Assembly (NCBI GenBank): GCA_031289875.1
Contig: JAITOO010000075.1
Span: 1 to 17,663 of the forward strand
Length of the DNA: 17,663 bases
Direction: 5' to 3'
Origin: Flavobacteriaceae bacterium
GTDB lineage: Bacteria > Bacteroidota > Bacteroidia > Flavobacteriales > Weeksellaceae
Of this stretch, positions 1 through 7,299 are shown piece after piece (position 1 is the stretch's first letter; each line of letters opens with the position of its first letter). The notes below the pieces were generated by a model. It did not search any database, had not been told where the DNA came from, and saw only the letters and a program-made list of their open reading frames with translations. A program made the translations under genes and the position numbers.

Positions 1-617
1 AGATTTTCTTTTATCACGTTGGCAGCCGCTGCTTCGTCCAAACCGATTAAAGTCGGAACTTTCACATTCTGGGCTAATTTCTGTCCTAAGACGAGGGTCA
101 AGCCTGAAAGTCGGGGAAGCATCATACCGGGCTGAATTTCTTTTCCTTTGTAAAGTACTCGGAGTACGGTATTTACGGCTAAATTCGGTTCATAAACAGT
201 ATCGCTGATTTGCAGCCCGACCAAATCCAGTTGGCTGAAAGCTAAATATTTGGAACGACCAACGATGTTTGGAAGGGCAACAGATTTCCATGTTTTGGCG
301 TTGGCTCGTATGAAAATACGGCGACCTTCTTTCACGTTTGAACCGATAATCGGGTACACGTCCAGAATCTGATAAGGTTTATACTGAGGGTCGTATTTTG
401 ATGTATCTATTTCGTAATCAAGTCTTTCTTCTTCCAGTTTTTGTACTGCCTGATCCAGACTGATGTTCATGACATTGGGAACTTCGACCTGTTTTCCGTG
501 ATTGGTATAAAAACTCAGCCATGCAAAAACACCCCAAACCATTGCATATACGATAAGAGCAATGCTGACCAGACTTGTCCAAAACTGCCATGTAAGTATG
601 AATTTTAAAACTTTCAT
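1..617 (-). CDS. PASTA-domain membrane protein, 3' end outside window
   Basis: The reading frame opens at an ATG at 617 (minus strand) and stays open for 205 codons to the window edge, so the C-terminus is missing. Residues about 12-36 form one hydrophobic helix after a short cytoplasmic start, and the rest should lie in the periplasm. Three PASTA-like units follow: about 43-106 (VEVPNVMNISLDQAVQKL), about 113-178 (VALPNIVGRSKYLAFSQLDL), and a third that begins near 184 (NVKVPTLIGLDEAAA) and is cut. PASTA domains bind peptidoglycan or beta-lactam-like ligands in other proteins. No kinase domain or transpeptidase domain is visible, so this is neither a PASTA kinase nor a PBP. In Bacteroidota such a protein commonly neighbours ddl, as here, where the two are divergent with 101 nt between starts. 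A role in sensing or organising the cell wall is inference. Confidence 0.88.
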   Translation of the reverse strand, partial: MKVLKFILTWQFWTSLVSIALIVYAMVWGVFAWLSFYTNHGKQVEVPNVMNISLDQAVQKLEEERLDYEIDTSKYDPQYKPYQILDVYPIIGSNVKEGRRIFIRANAKTWKSVALPNIVGRSKYLAFSQLDLVGLQISDTVYEPNLAVNTVLRVLYKGKEIQPGMMLPRLSGLTLVLGQKLAQNVKVPTLIGLDEAAAANVIKEN

Positions 618-634
618 ATCCCTATTTTACACAG

Positions 635-642
635 CAAATATA
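635..642 (-). promoter_or_regulatory. Probable -7 box for the PASTA gene
   Basis: The minus strand reads TATATTTG, matching the Bacteroidota TAnnTTTG -7 consensus, 18 nt before the ATG at 617. I see no good TTG element about 20 nt further upstream, so the call rests on the -7 box and its position between divergent genes. Confidence 0.4.
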
Positions 643-658
643 TAAATAATAAAAATAT

Positions 659-693
659 TTTGATTTCATTACTGAAAAATATGTTTAATTTTG
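659..693 (+). promoter_or_regulatory. Probable promoter of ddl-coaD
   Basis: TAATTTTG at 686-693 matches the TAnnTTTG -7 consensus. A TTTG at 659-662 could be the -33 element with a spacer of 23 nt, slightly long. Transcription would start near 698-700 and leave a leader of about 20 nt before the ddl ATG at 719. It is back to back with the PASTA promoter. Confidence 0.5.
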
Positions 694-718
694 CCGAAAA
701 TTTTAGCATCAGAAATAC

Positions 719-1690
719 ATGACAGCGGCAATCGTTATGGGCGGGTATTCGGGCGAATACGAAGTCTCCTTAAAAAGTGGAGAATATCTCTATTCTCAAA
801 TAGATAAATCCAACTACGAAGTTTATAAAGTCCACATACTAAAGGACGGTTGGAATGTTATTGCAGGTGAGAAAAAATACCCAATAGACAGGGAGGATTT
901 CAGTTTTACCCTCGATGGCAGAAAAATCACTTTCGATGTCGTTGTGAATATCATTCACGGCACGCCGGGAGAAAATGGATTGTTGCAGGCATATTGGCAG
1001 TTGTTCGGCATTCCGTACACCGGCTGTTCTTTTTACAATTCCGCATTGACTTTCAACAAGAAAGACACGCTTCAAATTATGGGCAGATATGGGATTTCCA
1101 TCGCCGATTCTGTCAGCCTTTCCCAAAATGAAAAGATTGACGAAGCCGCCATCATACAAAAACTCGGACTGCCCTGCTTTGTGAAGCCGAACCAGTCGGG
1201 GTCGAGTTTGGGCGTATCCAAAGTCAAAACGAAAGAAGAGCTGAAACCTGCGATTGAGAAAGCCTTTCTGGAAGACGATTTTGTACTGGTAGAAAGTTTT
1301 TTGCAAGGACGCGAGTTCAGTGTCGGGGTGATGAAATATGAAGGAGAAACTTTAGCGGTCGGAATTACGGAAATCATCTCCGAAAACGAATTTTTCGACT
1401 ATGAAGCCAAATATCTGGGCAAATCTACGGAAGTTACGCCTGCACAAATAGACGAGAACGAAGAAAGGGAATTAAAGGAAACTGCAAAAAGCATTTACAA
1501 CCTGCTGAACATGACAGGCTTTGCCCGCATTGATTTCATTCTTGTCGGAAAGACGGCGTATTTTTTAGAAATCAATACCAATCCGGGCTGTTCGCCAGCA
1601 AGTATTTTTCCTCAGCAGGCAAAATATGCAGGCTTTGATTTTTCCAAAATCTTGGACAACGAAATTGAACTGGCGCTGCACAGAATTTGA
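719..1690 (+). CDS. ddl: D-alanine--D-alanine ligase
   Basis: This 323-residue protein should join two D-Ala with ATP in the cytoplasm to make the dipeptide that ends peptidoglycan stem peptides. The N-terminal GGYSGEYEVSLKSG (8-21) holds the conserved Glu13 (Glu15 of E. coli DdlB). The ATP-grasp fold is evident: FVKPNQSGSSLGVSKV (154-169, with Ser162 as the Ser150 equivalent), LVESFLQGREFSV, FFDYEAKY (Tyr228 as the Tyr216 equivalent), FARIDF (Arg270, Asp272) and EINTNPG (284-290, Glu284 and Asn286 for Mg2+). All expected catalytic residues seem present and the length is normal. The ATG at 719 is chosen because the conserved strand starts at residue 3. It is divergent from a PASTA protein and 25 nt upstream of coaD, probably as one transcript. 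Confidence 0.97.
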   Translation: MTAAIVMGGYSGEYEVSLKSGEYLYSQIDKSNYEVYKVHILKDGWNVIAGEKKYPIDREDFSFTLDGRKITFDVVVNIIHGTPGENGLLQAYWQLFGIPYTGCSFYNSALTFNKKDTLQIMGRYGISIADSVSLSQNEKIDEAAIIQKLGLPCFVKPNQSGSSLGVSKVKTKEELKPAIEKAFLEDDFVLVESFLQGREFSVGVMKYEGETLAVGITEIISENEFFDYEAKYLGKSTEVTPAQIDENEERELKETAKSIYNLLNMTGFARIDFILVGKTAYFLEINTNPGCSPASIFPQQAKYAGFDFSKILDNEIELALHRI

Positions 1691-1715
1691 AAAATATTAT
1701 AAAAATTAATAAAAA

Positions 1716-2177
1716 ATGGAAAAAATAGCCGTATTTCCGGGGTCATTCGACCCGATTACTTTGGGACATTTTGATATTATTGAGCGGGCGCAACCCTTGT
1801 TCGATAAAATCATCGTAGCTATCGGGAACAACGCCAACAAACAGTATATGTTTCCGTTAGAGAAAAGAGTGGAATGGCTAAAAAAGGCTGTCAAAAAATT
1901 TCCCAACGTAGAAGTCAATTATTTTGACGGACTGACTGTCGATTACTGCAAAAAAGTAGGGGCAAATTTTCTTTTGAGAGGTCTGCGAAACCCTGCCGAC
2001 TTTGAATTTGAAAAAGCTATTGCACACACAAATAGAGCGTTGTCTCACAAAACGCTGGAAACGGTTTTCTTGCTTACCTCGTCAGGAAAATCTTTTATCA
2101 GTTCGAGCATCGTTCGGGATATTATCAGAAACAAGGGCGATTATTCCATGCTTGTTCCAAATTCTGTGATGGTTTAG
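1716..2177 (+). CDS. coaD: Phosphopantetheine adenylyltransferase
   Basis: At 153 residues this has the usual CoaD length. The enzyme transfers AMP from ATP to 4'-phosphopantetheine to give dephospho-CoA, the penultimate step of coenzyme A synthesis, in the cytoplasm. The nucleotidyltransferase signature is clear: FPGSFDPITLGHFDII (7-22), with the TxGH motif at 15-18, then FLLRGLRNPADFEFE (86-100, phosphate and pantetheine contacts) and the FISSSIVRDI motif (127-136). The start ATG gives the canonical MEKIAVFPGSFDP opening. It follows ddl by 25 nt with no sign of a separate promoter, so co-transcription is likely. The pairing of coaD with ddl recurs in Bacteroidota genomes and need not mean a shared pathway. 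Confidence 0.97.
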   Translation: MEKIAVFPGSFDPITLGHFDIIERAQPLFDKIIVAIGNNANKQYMFPLEKRVEWLKKAVKKFPNVEVNYFDGLTVDYCKKVGANFLLRGLRNPADFEFEKAIAHTNRALSHKTLETVFLLTSSGKSFISSSIVRDIIRNKGDYSMLVPNSVMV

Positions 2178-2201
2178 CGCCTGATAAATGTACAAAACAC
2201 A

Positions 2202-2242
2202 CTTTCACCTGTTTTGAAACTTATTCAAAATCAATGTGAAAG
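2202..2242 (+). other. Nested inverted repeat downstream of coaD
   Basis: Two perfect 7-bp inverted repeats are nested: CTTTCAC (2202-2208) with GTGAAAG (2236-2242), and inside it TTTTGAA (2212-2218) with TTCAAAA (2224-2230) around a 5-nt loop. It lies 25 nt after the coaD stop and about 80 nt before the exbB promoter. It could end or protect the ddl-coaD transcript, but no T-run follows, so it is not a textbook intrinsic terminator. It could also be an operator-like site. Confidence 0.4.
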
Positions 2243-2295
2243 ACAAAAATGTGACAAAAAACAGTATGAAAAACAAGTTGATTTGAAAATTATTC

Positions 2296-2327
2296 TTGTT
2301 TTTTTAGATAATTAGACGTTACTTTAC
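2296..2327 (+). promoter_or_regulatory. Probable promoter of exbB-exbD-exbD-tonB
   Basis: TTG at 2296-2298 is followed after 21 nt by TACTTTAC at 2320-2327, a one-mismatch version of the TAnnTTTG -7 box. Transcription would begin near 2333, giving a leader of about 40 nt that is AT-rich and lacks a clear Shine-Dalgarno, as is common in Bacteroidota. I see no obvious Fur-like palindrome overlapping it. Confidence 0.45.
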
Positions 2328-2372
2328 ACGAAATTTTAACTGAATCATTCAAAAAATTAAATTTATAATCAA

Positions 2373-3197
2373 ATGGAAAAACAAAATTCAACTCAAGTTC
2401 AAACAGCAAAAGCAGCTAAAAAAGTTGGCGGAATCAACGCCGCTTGGACAATTCTTATTTTGATAGTCATCGGTCAGTTGATTTATCACTTTATTCTTGG
2501 TTCGGAATCTAACTTTGAGGGCGGAGACCCGAAAGGAGACACGAAGAACTTTATGGGAATCATCCACAAAGGAGGTATCATCGTACCTATTTTGATTACT
2601 TTGTTGCTTTGCGTAATTGTTTTCTCAATCGAGAGATTTTTCGTCTTGACTAAAGCTCAGGGAGTAGGCAGCGTTACCAAATTCGTGAGCCAAATCAGAA
2701 CTTTGCTCGACAAAAACGAGATCAACGAAGCGATTTCTCTTTGCGAAAAACAAAAAGGTTCCATCGGAAACGTAGTAAAAGAAGGTCTGACCACTTACAA
2801 GGTGCTGGAAAACGACACCACGATGACCAAAGACCAGAAACTTGTAGAACTGAACAAATCTTTGGAAGAAGCTACTACGCTGGAAATGCCGATGTTGGAA
2901 AAGAGTATGACTATTTTGGCAACTATCGCTTCCGTAGGTACGCTGATTGCTTTGATGGGGACGGTTATCGGTATGATTAAAGCGTTCTTCGCCTTAGGTC
3001 AAGGAGGAGGAAGCCCTGATGCAGCCGCTTTGTCAATAGGTATCTCCGAAGCGTTGGTAAACACCGCCTTAGGTATCGGTACTTCTGCCTGCGCCATCAT
3101 GTTGTACAACTATTTCACTTCTAAAATTGACTCTCTTACTTTCAAAATCGACGAAGTGGGAATGAGCATACAACAATCTTTTGCCGCATATCATTAA
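2373..3197 (+). CDS. exbB: MotA/TolQ/ExbB-family proton channel subunit
   Basis: This 274-residue inner-membrane protein belongs to the ExbB/TolQ/MotA family, which forms a pentameric proton-driven motor around ExbD and powers TonB. Hydrophobic segments are at about 25-43, 68-87, 179-206 and 223-249, with a cytoplasmic stretch (about 90-175) between the second and third. The family core is clear in LATIASVGTLIALMGTVIGMIKAF (182-205, in part) and SIGISEALVNTALGIG (221-236). The extra N-terminal membrane segment is a common feature of Bacteroidota ExbB proteins. The operon context (two exbD genes and tonB downstream) favours ExbB over TolQ or MotA. The start gives a short hydrophilic tail before the first helix. 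A hairpin follows in the 71-nt gap to exbD1. Confidence 0.93.
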   Translation: MEKQNSTQVQTAKAAKKVGGINAAWTILILIVIGQLIYHFILGSESNFEGGDPKGDTKNFMGIIHKGGIIVPILITLLLCVIVFSIERFFVLTKAQGVGSVTKFVSQIRTLLDKNEINEAISLCEKQKGSIGNVVKEGLTTYKVLENDTTMTKDQKLVELNKSLEEATTLEMPMLEKSMTILATIASVGTLIALMGTVIGMIKAFFALGQGGGSPDAAALSIGISEALVNTALGIGTSACAIMLYNYFTSKIDSLTFKIDEVGMSIQQSFAAYH

Positions 3198-3199
3198 TT

Positions 3200-3233
3200 T
3201 TTTTAAGCTAAAATATCATTCACGGCTTAAAAA
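3200..3233 (+). other. AU-rich hairpin between exbB and exbD1
   Basis: TTTTTAAGC (3200-3208) pairs perfectly with GCTTAAAAA (3225-3233) around a 16-nt loop, immediately after the exbB stop codon. No T-run follows on the plus strand, so full termination seems unlikely. It may stabilise the 3' end of an exbB-only mRNA or reduce read-through into exbD. Confidence 0.45.
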
Positions 3234-3268
3234 TTGCGACAAATTCTAATTAAAAAAGAGAACAAAGA

Positions 3269-3880
3269 ATGGCAAGAGTAAAACCAAAAAGACAAAAAAT
3301 ACATATAGATATGACGCCAATGAGCGACTTGGCGTGGTTGTTGCTGACATTCTTCATCTTGACGACACAGTTCAAAAAGCCCGAAGCGGTTACTATACAG
3401 CCTCCGTCCTCCGTCTCCACCATTAAGGTGCAAGACCATGACGTGATGAGGATTACCGTAACTCCGGACGGCAGATATTTCTTTTCTATGGACGACGACA
3501 GATACAGAATACCTCTGCTGGAAGCTATGGGACAGAAATTTGGAATCAGTTTCACCAAGGAAGAAAAGGCAAGATTTAATACCATTACGGACTTCGGCGT
3601 GCCGATACAAAGCCTCAAACAATATCTGGCTCTTACGCCGGGACAACAGCTGGCTTTCAACGAAAAAGCGCCCGGAATCCCATGCGACAGCGTCAATACT
3701 CAATTGGTCGATTGGGTCTTTGTTGCTAACGAAATCAATCCCACTTTGATTCTCGGCATCAAAGGAGATGTGAGTACACAGTATCCAAAGTTCAAAAACT
3801 TATTGGACAGGCTGCAAGACAAGCGAATGAACAAATTTCAGTTGATTACTTCAGCTGAAAGCGAACCTATAGAAAAATAA
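3269..3880 (+). CDS. exbD: ExbD/TolR-family protein, first copy
   Basis: This 203-residue protein has the ExbD layout: a short basic cytoplasmic tail (KPKRQKIH), one membrane helix at about 20-38, and a periplasmic domain. The motif DMTPMSDLAWLLLTFFILTT places Asp20 at the position of the conserved proton-carrying Asp (Asp25 of E. coli ExbD). The PM-D motif before the helix is typical of Bacteroidota ExbD. The periplasmic part is longer than in E. coli ExbD (about 141 residues in total) and its middle (about 75-150) is not like the second copy. It should sit in the pore of the ExbB pentamer and couple proton flow to TonB. It is followed by a second exbD after 18 nt. Confidence 0.9.
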   Translation: MARVKPKRQKIHIDMTPMSDLAWLLLTFFILTTQFKKPEAVTIQPPSSVSTIKVQDHDVMRITVTPDGRYFFSMDDDRYRIPLLEAMGQKFGISFTKEEKARFNTITDFGVPIQSLKQYLALTPGQQLAFNEKAPGIPCDSVNTQLVDWVFVANEINPTLILGIKGDVSTQYPKFKNLLDRLQDKRMNKFQLITSAESEPIEK

Positions 3881-3898
3881 AAAGAGAAAAGAAAAATT

Positions 3899-4456
3899 AT
3901 GTCAGCAGGTGTAGATACAAGCAGCGGCAACGATAAAAAAGGCAAGAAAGTACGTTCCAAAAAAATGTCCGTCAATGTGGATATGGCGCCAATGTGCGAC
4001 TTGGGCTTCTTATTGATTACATTCTTTATGTTTACTACCACGTTTAGCAAACCTAATATTATGAAACTCAATATGCCGCCTAAACTGAGCGCAGAAGAAC
4101 TTGCAAAACTTCCCGAACAGGATGTAAAACAGTCAAACTCTTTAACTATTGTTATCGGAAGTAAAGATAAAATTTATTGGCATCAAGAACTGGAAGAAAC
4201 TTTGACTTCAAACAATTTGAACGAAACCAACTATTCAAAAGAAGGTTTAAGAAAGGAAATCTTGACGGCTCAAAAAAGAGCCTTGGATCCGAAAATGTTT
4301 ACAGTACTCATCAAACCCACAGACAGTTCCAACTATAGAAATTTGGTAGATGTCTTGGACGAAATGGCGATAACCAAATCCGAAAGATATGGTATTGTAA
4401 AGATTACCCCCTGGGAAAAGAAAGTGTATGACGAAAAAACAGTTAATGTAAAATAA
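3899..4456 (+). CDS. exbD: ExbD/TolR-family protein, second copy
   Basis: This 185-residue paralogue of the preceding gene has a longer charged N-terminus (KKGKKVRSKK) before the motif DMAPMCDLGFLLITFFMFTT, in which Asp34 is the conserved membrane Asp. The helix spans about 34-52, followed by a periplasmic domain ending in a TolR/ExbD-like section (VLIKPTDSSNYRNLVDVLDEM, in part). Shared residues with the first copy are concentrated around the helix, while the periplasmic parts differ a lot, which suggests distinct partners or a heterodimer rather than a recent duplication. The gap to tonB is 9 nt, so translation is probably closely linked. Confidence 0.9.
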   Translation: MSAGVDTSSGNDKKGKKVRSKKMSVNVDMAPMCDLGFLLITFFMFTTTFSKPNIMKLNMPPKLSAEELAKLPEQDVKQSNSLTIVIGSKDKIYWHQELEETLTSNNLNETNYSKEGLRKEILTAQKRALDPKMFTVLIKPTDSSNYRNLVDVLDEMAITKSERYGIVKITPWEKKVYDEKTVNVK

Positions 4457-4465
4457 AAACAAAAA

Positions 4466-5305
4466 ATGGCAGAAAATCAATATAAAACGCTGGACGACAT
4501 TGTTTTCGAGAATCGAAACAAAACGTACGGAGCATACAGGCTCAGAAACAATCAAGACGGTTATTTGCTCAAAGCCTTTATCATAGGAACTATCATTTTT
4601 TTAGCCGCTGTTTTCTCCATGTTTCTGTACAACAAATGGGAATCTTCGAAAGGCAACGGAGACTATGCTATTAATGTGGATTTAACGGACTTAAATACCA
4701 ATCGCCCAAAAGAAGAAGAAAAACCTCAGGAAATCAAAGAGCCTGAGAAGATTCCGCCAAAACAAGAAGAAACAGCACAGGTAAAAATGGTGATGCCTAC
4801 GCCTAAAAAGGATAACTTGGTAAAAGTAGAAGCGCCGCCGCCAACTGCTAAAGAAGCAGAAAACAAAGATTTAGGCACTACAAACCGTGAAGGTAAACTC
4901 TCTACGGGAGCTATTGGCGGAGGACCCGTCAGCGAAGGACCGCCTGTTGGACCACAGGTTGTAGAACCCCCAAAAGATGACAATAAAGTCTTTGACGGAA
5001 ACGTAGATCAGGAAGCTCAATATCCGGGCGGATTAGATGCCTTGACAGGTTTCATCGGCAGCAACTTGGAATATCCTCAGGAAGCGATTGATAATAGCAC
5101 GCAGGGCAAAGTAACCGTGAAATTCGTAGTAGAGAAAGACGGTTCTGTCAGCAATATCCAAATCGTAAAAGACATCGGAGACGGCTGTGGGCAAGAAGTA
5201 GTAAGAATTTTGAAAAAAACCAAAAAGTGGAAAGCTGCAATGGTAAACAATGCTCCGGTTCGTTCTTACTATCGGTTGCCTGTAACATTCAGATTACCTG
5301 ATTAG
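4466..5305 (+). CDS. tonB: TonB energy-transducing protein
   Basis: This 279-residue protein links the ExbB/ExbD motor to outer-membrane TonB-dependent transporters. Order of parts: a cytoplasmic head of about 33 residues with FENRNKTYGAYRLR, a pattern seen in Bacteroidota TonB proteins; one membrane helix at about 34-55; a Pro/Lys/Glu-rich periplasm-spanning linker (about 80-175); and a C-terminal TonB domain (about 186-278) with QYPGGLDAL, LEYPQEAI, GKVTVKFVVEKDGSVSNI and a KKWKAAMVNNAPVRSYYRLP ending. The linker has a Gly-rich piece (GAIGGGPVSEGPPVGP). The membrane helix differs from the E. coli SHLS-type anchor, which is usual for this phylum. It is last in the operon, before a terminator-like palindrome. 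Confidence 0.94.
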   Translation: MAENQYKTLDDIVFENRNKTYGAYRLRNNQDGYLLKAFIIGTIIFLAAVFSMFLYNKWESSKGNGDYAINVDLTDLNTNRPKEEEKPQEIKEPEKIPPKQEETAQVKMVMPTPKKDNLVKVEAPPPTAKEAENKDLGTTNREGKLSTGAIGGGPVSEGPPVGPQVVEPPKDDNKVFDGNVDQEAQYPGGLDALTGFIGSNLEYPQEAIDNSTQGKVTVKFVVEKDGSVSNIQIVKDIGDGCGQEVVRILKKTKKWKAAMVNNAPVRSYYRLPVTFRLPD

Positions 5306-5375
5306 TATTTCAATTTTCATGTCTATGTTAAATATCGTTTCGTTACAGGATTAAAAGTCAAAATTAGAATTTATA

Positions 5376-5418
5376 CAGAGAGTGGCAAACTTAAGTTTGC
5401 CACTCTCTGATTTTTTTT
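5376..5418 (+). terminator. Intrinsic terminator of the tonB operon
   Basis: CAGAGAGTGGCAAACTT (5376-5392) and its exact reverse complement (5393-5409) form a 34-nt perfect palindrome, followed by ATTTTTTTT at 5410-5418. It lies 70 nt after the tonB stop and between convergent operons. On the minus strand the sequence after the stem is AT-rich without a run of T, so termination of the prmC side would be less efficient. Confidence 0.88.
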
Positions 5419-5478
5419 ACAAAATAAATTTATCTTGAAAACATGAAAATCTATCGAATATTAATACTCTCCAAATGA

Positions 5479-6345
5479 TTAAACCCTTAACTCTTCGGCT
5501 TTAATTATTCTCTCATTTCCTGAAATATCTTTTTTCAACATTGTGTTTTTGAAATAATGAGAGAATAATTCCATCGTTTCCTTTCCTAATTTCTGATTGA
5601 TTTCCGCATAAATTTTTTCCGATTTTTTTAAATATTTTTGAGAAAAATCAATAATCTTTTGATAAAAAATCAGCGGATTGTCATTGGGAACAAAAAGCGC
5701 TTCCTGCGGTTCAAAATGCAACACATTTTCGTTCATGTCTGCTTTTTCAAATTCCTGAATATAAGGCGGATTGGAAACGATAATATCAAATTTTTGGTCA
5801 AAATCGTGTTGAAGATTCAGCAAATCATCTTGAATAAAATTAATTTTCACTTGATTGATTTCTGCGTTGGTTAGGGCAGTAGCAATCGCTTTCTCATTGA
5901 TTTCCAAGCCTGTAATTTGAGCATTTGGCAGATTTTTTGCCAGCGCAACGGCAATGCAGCCGCTCCCCGAACAAAGGTCTATAATGTTAATTTCTTGGTT
6001 TTTATTCTCAATATTTTGTAAAATCCATTCGACTAATTCTTCCGTTTCAGGTCTGGGAATCAGCACGTTGGGATTGACTAAAATCTTGCAGCCGAAAAAT
6101 TCCGTATTGCCCAGCACATATTGGTACGGCATTCCCTGAACTAACCGGAACAGACCTGATTCAAACAGCAGAGATTTGATGTCCTGCTCCTCCCGCAATT
6201 CGTGCAGACCGAGTTTGAGCATTGTCTTGTTTTGATGAAGGAAAGTCTCTGCCAAAGCATAGAAAATCGTGTCGATTTCCCGCTCTGTGTATCTGCCTGA
6301 AAGGCTTTGCTGATACCGTTTCCGGATTTGCAGTAATGATTTCAT
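5479..6345 (-). CDS. prmC: Peptide chain release factor N5-glutamine methyltransferase
   Basis: This 288-residue protein should methylate the glutamine of the GGQ motif in RF1 and RF2 using S-adenosylmethionine, which speeds translation termination. The N-terminal helical domain (about 1-75) is followed by YQYVLGNTEFFG and LIPRPETEELVEWIL (95-109), both typical of PrmC, then the SAM-binding motif DLCSGSGCIAVALA (123-136) and the catalytic SNPPYI (191-196) that positions the target glutamine. The NPPY motif and the RPETE stretch separate it from other class I methyltransferases. It is the last gene of the amidase-era-prmC unit, 66 nt downstream of era, with no convincing promoter of its own in that gap. 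Confidence 0.95.
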   Translation of the reverse strand: MKSLLQIRKRYQQSLSGRYTEREIDTIFYALAETFLHQNKTMLKLGLHELREEQDIKSLLFESGLFRLVQGMPYQYVLGNTEFFGCKILVNPNVLIPRPETEELVEWILQNIENKNQEINIIDLCSGSGCIAVALAKNLPNAQITGLEINEKAIATALTNAEINQVKINFIQDDLLNLQHDFDQKFDIIVSNPPYIQEFEKADMNENVLHFEPQEALFVPNDNPLIFYQKIIDFSQKYLKKSEKIYAEINQKLGKETMELFSHYFKNTMLKKDISGNERIIKAEELRV

Positions 6346-6411
6346 ATTTTCGATGTAGTTGTCTCTATGAATTTATGCTTTTTTGACAATTTTGTTAATT
6401 TATTATCAATT

Positions 6412-7296
6412 TTACCCCGAATATCCGAAATTTTTCAAATCACGTTCATTAGAACGCCAATCTTTTTTCACTTTTACAAAAAGGCTCAGATAAATTTTTT
6501 TTCCGAAAAACTTTTCCAAATCCAAACGGGCTTCCGTCCCGACTTTTTGCAGTTTTTTGCCTTTATGCCCGATGATAATTCCTTTTTGTGTATCGCGCTC
6601 TACATAAATAACTGATTCTATGTGAATTAAATTCCCTTCTTCCTTGAAACTTTCCGTAACTACTTCCACTGAATACGGAATTTCTTTTTGATAATTCAGC
6701 AATATTTTTTCTCTAACTGTCTCATTTACAAAGAATCGTTCAGATTTATCGGTAAACTGCTCCTTGTCATAGTAAGGCGCTCCTTCGGAAAGCAAGTCTT
6801 TGATTTTCGGCAAGATAAGTTCCGTGTTTAATTGGTGAAGTGCGGAAACAGGCAGGATTTCTGCTTTTGGAAGCTGCTCGTGCCAAAATTCCACGCTTTG
6901 CGTAACTGCATGAGCCTCTTTGGCTTGGTCTATCTTGTTCAAAATCACGATGACAGGAACTTTTGCGTTTTTCAGTTTATTAATCAAATATTCCGACGGA
7001 TTTTTTTCATCGCCTAACTCCGTCAAAAACAAAACAATATCGGCATCGTCTAATGAATCTTTGATAAGATCATTCATTTTGCTTTGGAGTTCATATGCGG
7101 GTTTTTGGATAATTCCGGGCGTGTCGGAAAATACAATTTGATGATTTTCATCGTTCCAGATGCCGAAAATTCTGTGACGCGTGGTTTGCGCTTTGGAGGT
7201 AACGATGGAAAGTTTTTCGCCCATCAGGCTGTTCATCAGCGTTGATTTGCCAACGTTCGGCTTTCCTACAATATTAACGAATCCTGATTTGTGCAT
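6412..7296 (-). CDS. era: GTPase Era, small-subunit ribosome assembly
   Basis: This 294-residue protein has the Era architecture. The GTPase domain shows G1 GKPNVGKST (11-19), G2 TTRH (38-41), G3 DTPG (58-61), G4 NKID (120-123) and G5 VSAL (150-153). The C-terminal KH domain (about 200-284) includes VERDTQKGIIIGHKGKKLQK, whose GHKG is the RNA-binding GxxG loop, and ends in VKVKKDWRSNE. Era binds 16S rRNA near its 3' end and acts in 30S maturation. The ATG lies 3 nt after the stop of the upstream amidase gene, so the two are surely co-transcribed and probably translationally coupled. No residue expected for activity is missing. Confidence 0.97.
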   Translation of the reverse strand: MHKSGFVNIVGKPNVGKSTLMNSLMGEKLSIVTSKAQTTRHRIFGIWNDENHQIVFSDTPGIIQKPAYELQSKMNDLIKDSLDDADIVLFLTELGDEKNPSEYLINKLKNAKVPVIVILNKIDQAKEAHAVTQSVEFWHEQLPKAEILPVSALHQLNTELILPKIKDLLSEGAPYYDKEQFTDKSERFFVNETVREKILLNYQKEIPYSVEVVTESFKEEGNLIHIESVIYVERDTQKGIIIGHKGKKLQKVGTEARLDLEKFFGKKIYLSLFVKVKKDWRSNERDLKNFGYSG

Positions 7297-7299
7297 GGT

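Noticed and set aside
839..1377. Minus-strand ORFs of 155 and 101 codons
   Set aside because: They lie wholly opposite ddl, which has all its catalytic motifs, and their peptides show no domain logic.
2243..2290. Loose GTGA/ACAAAAA direct repeats upstream of exbB as an operator
   Set aside because: The copies are short and imperfect in very A-rich DNA, so chance is the simpler reading.
3227..3703. Minus-strand ORFs of about 150 codons opposite exbD1
   Set aside because: The exbD1 frame carries the conserved membrane Asp and fits the operon; the reverse frames have no recognisable feature.
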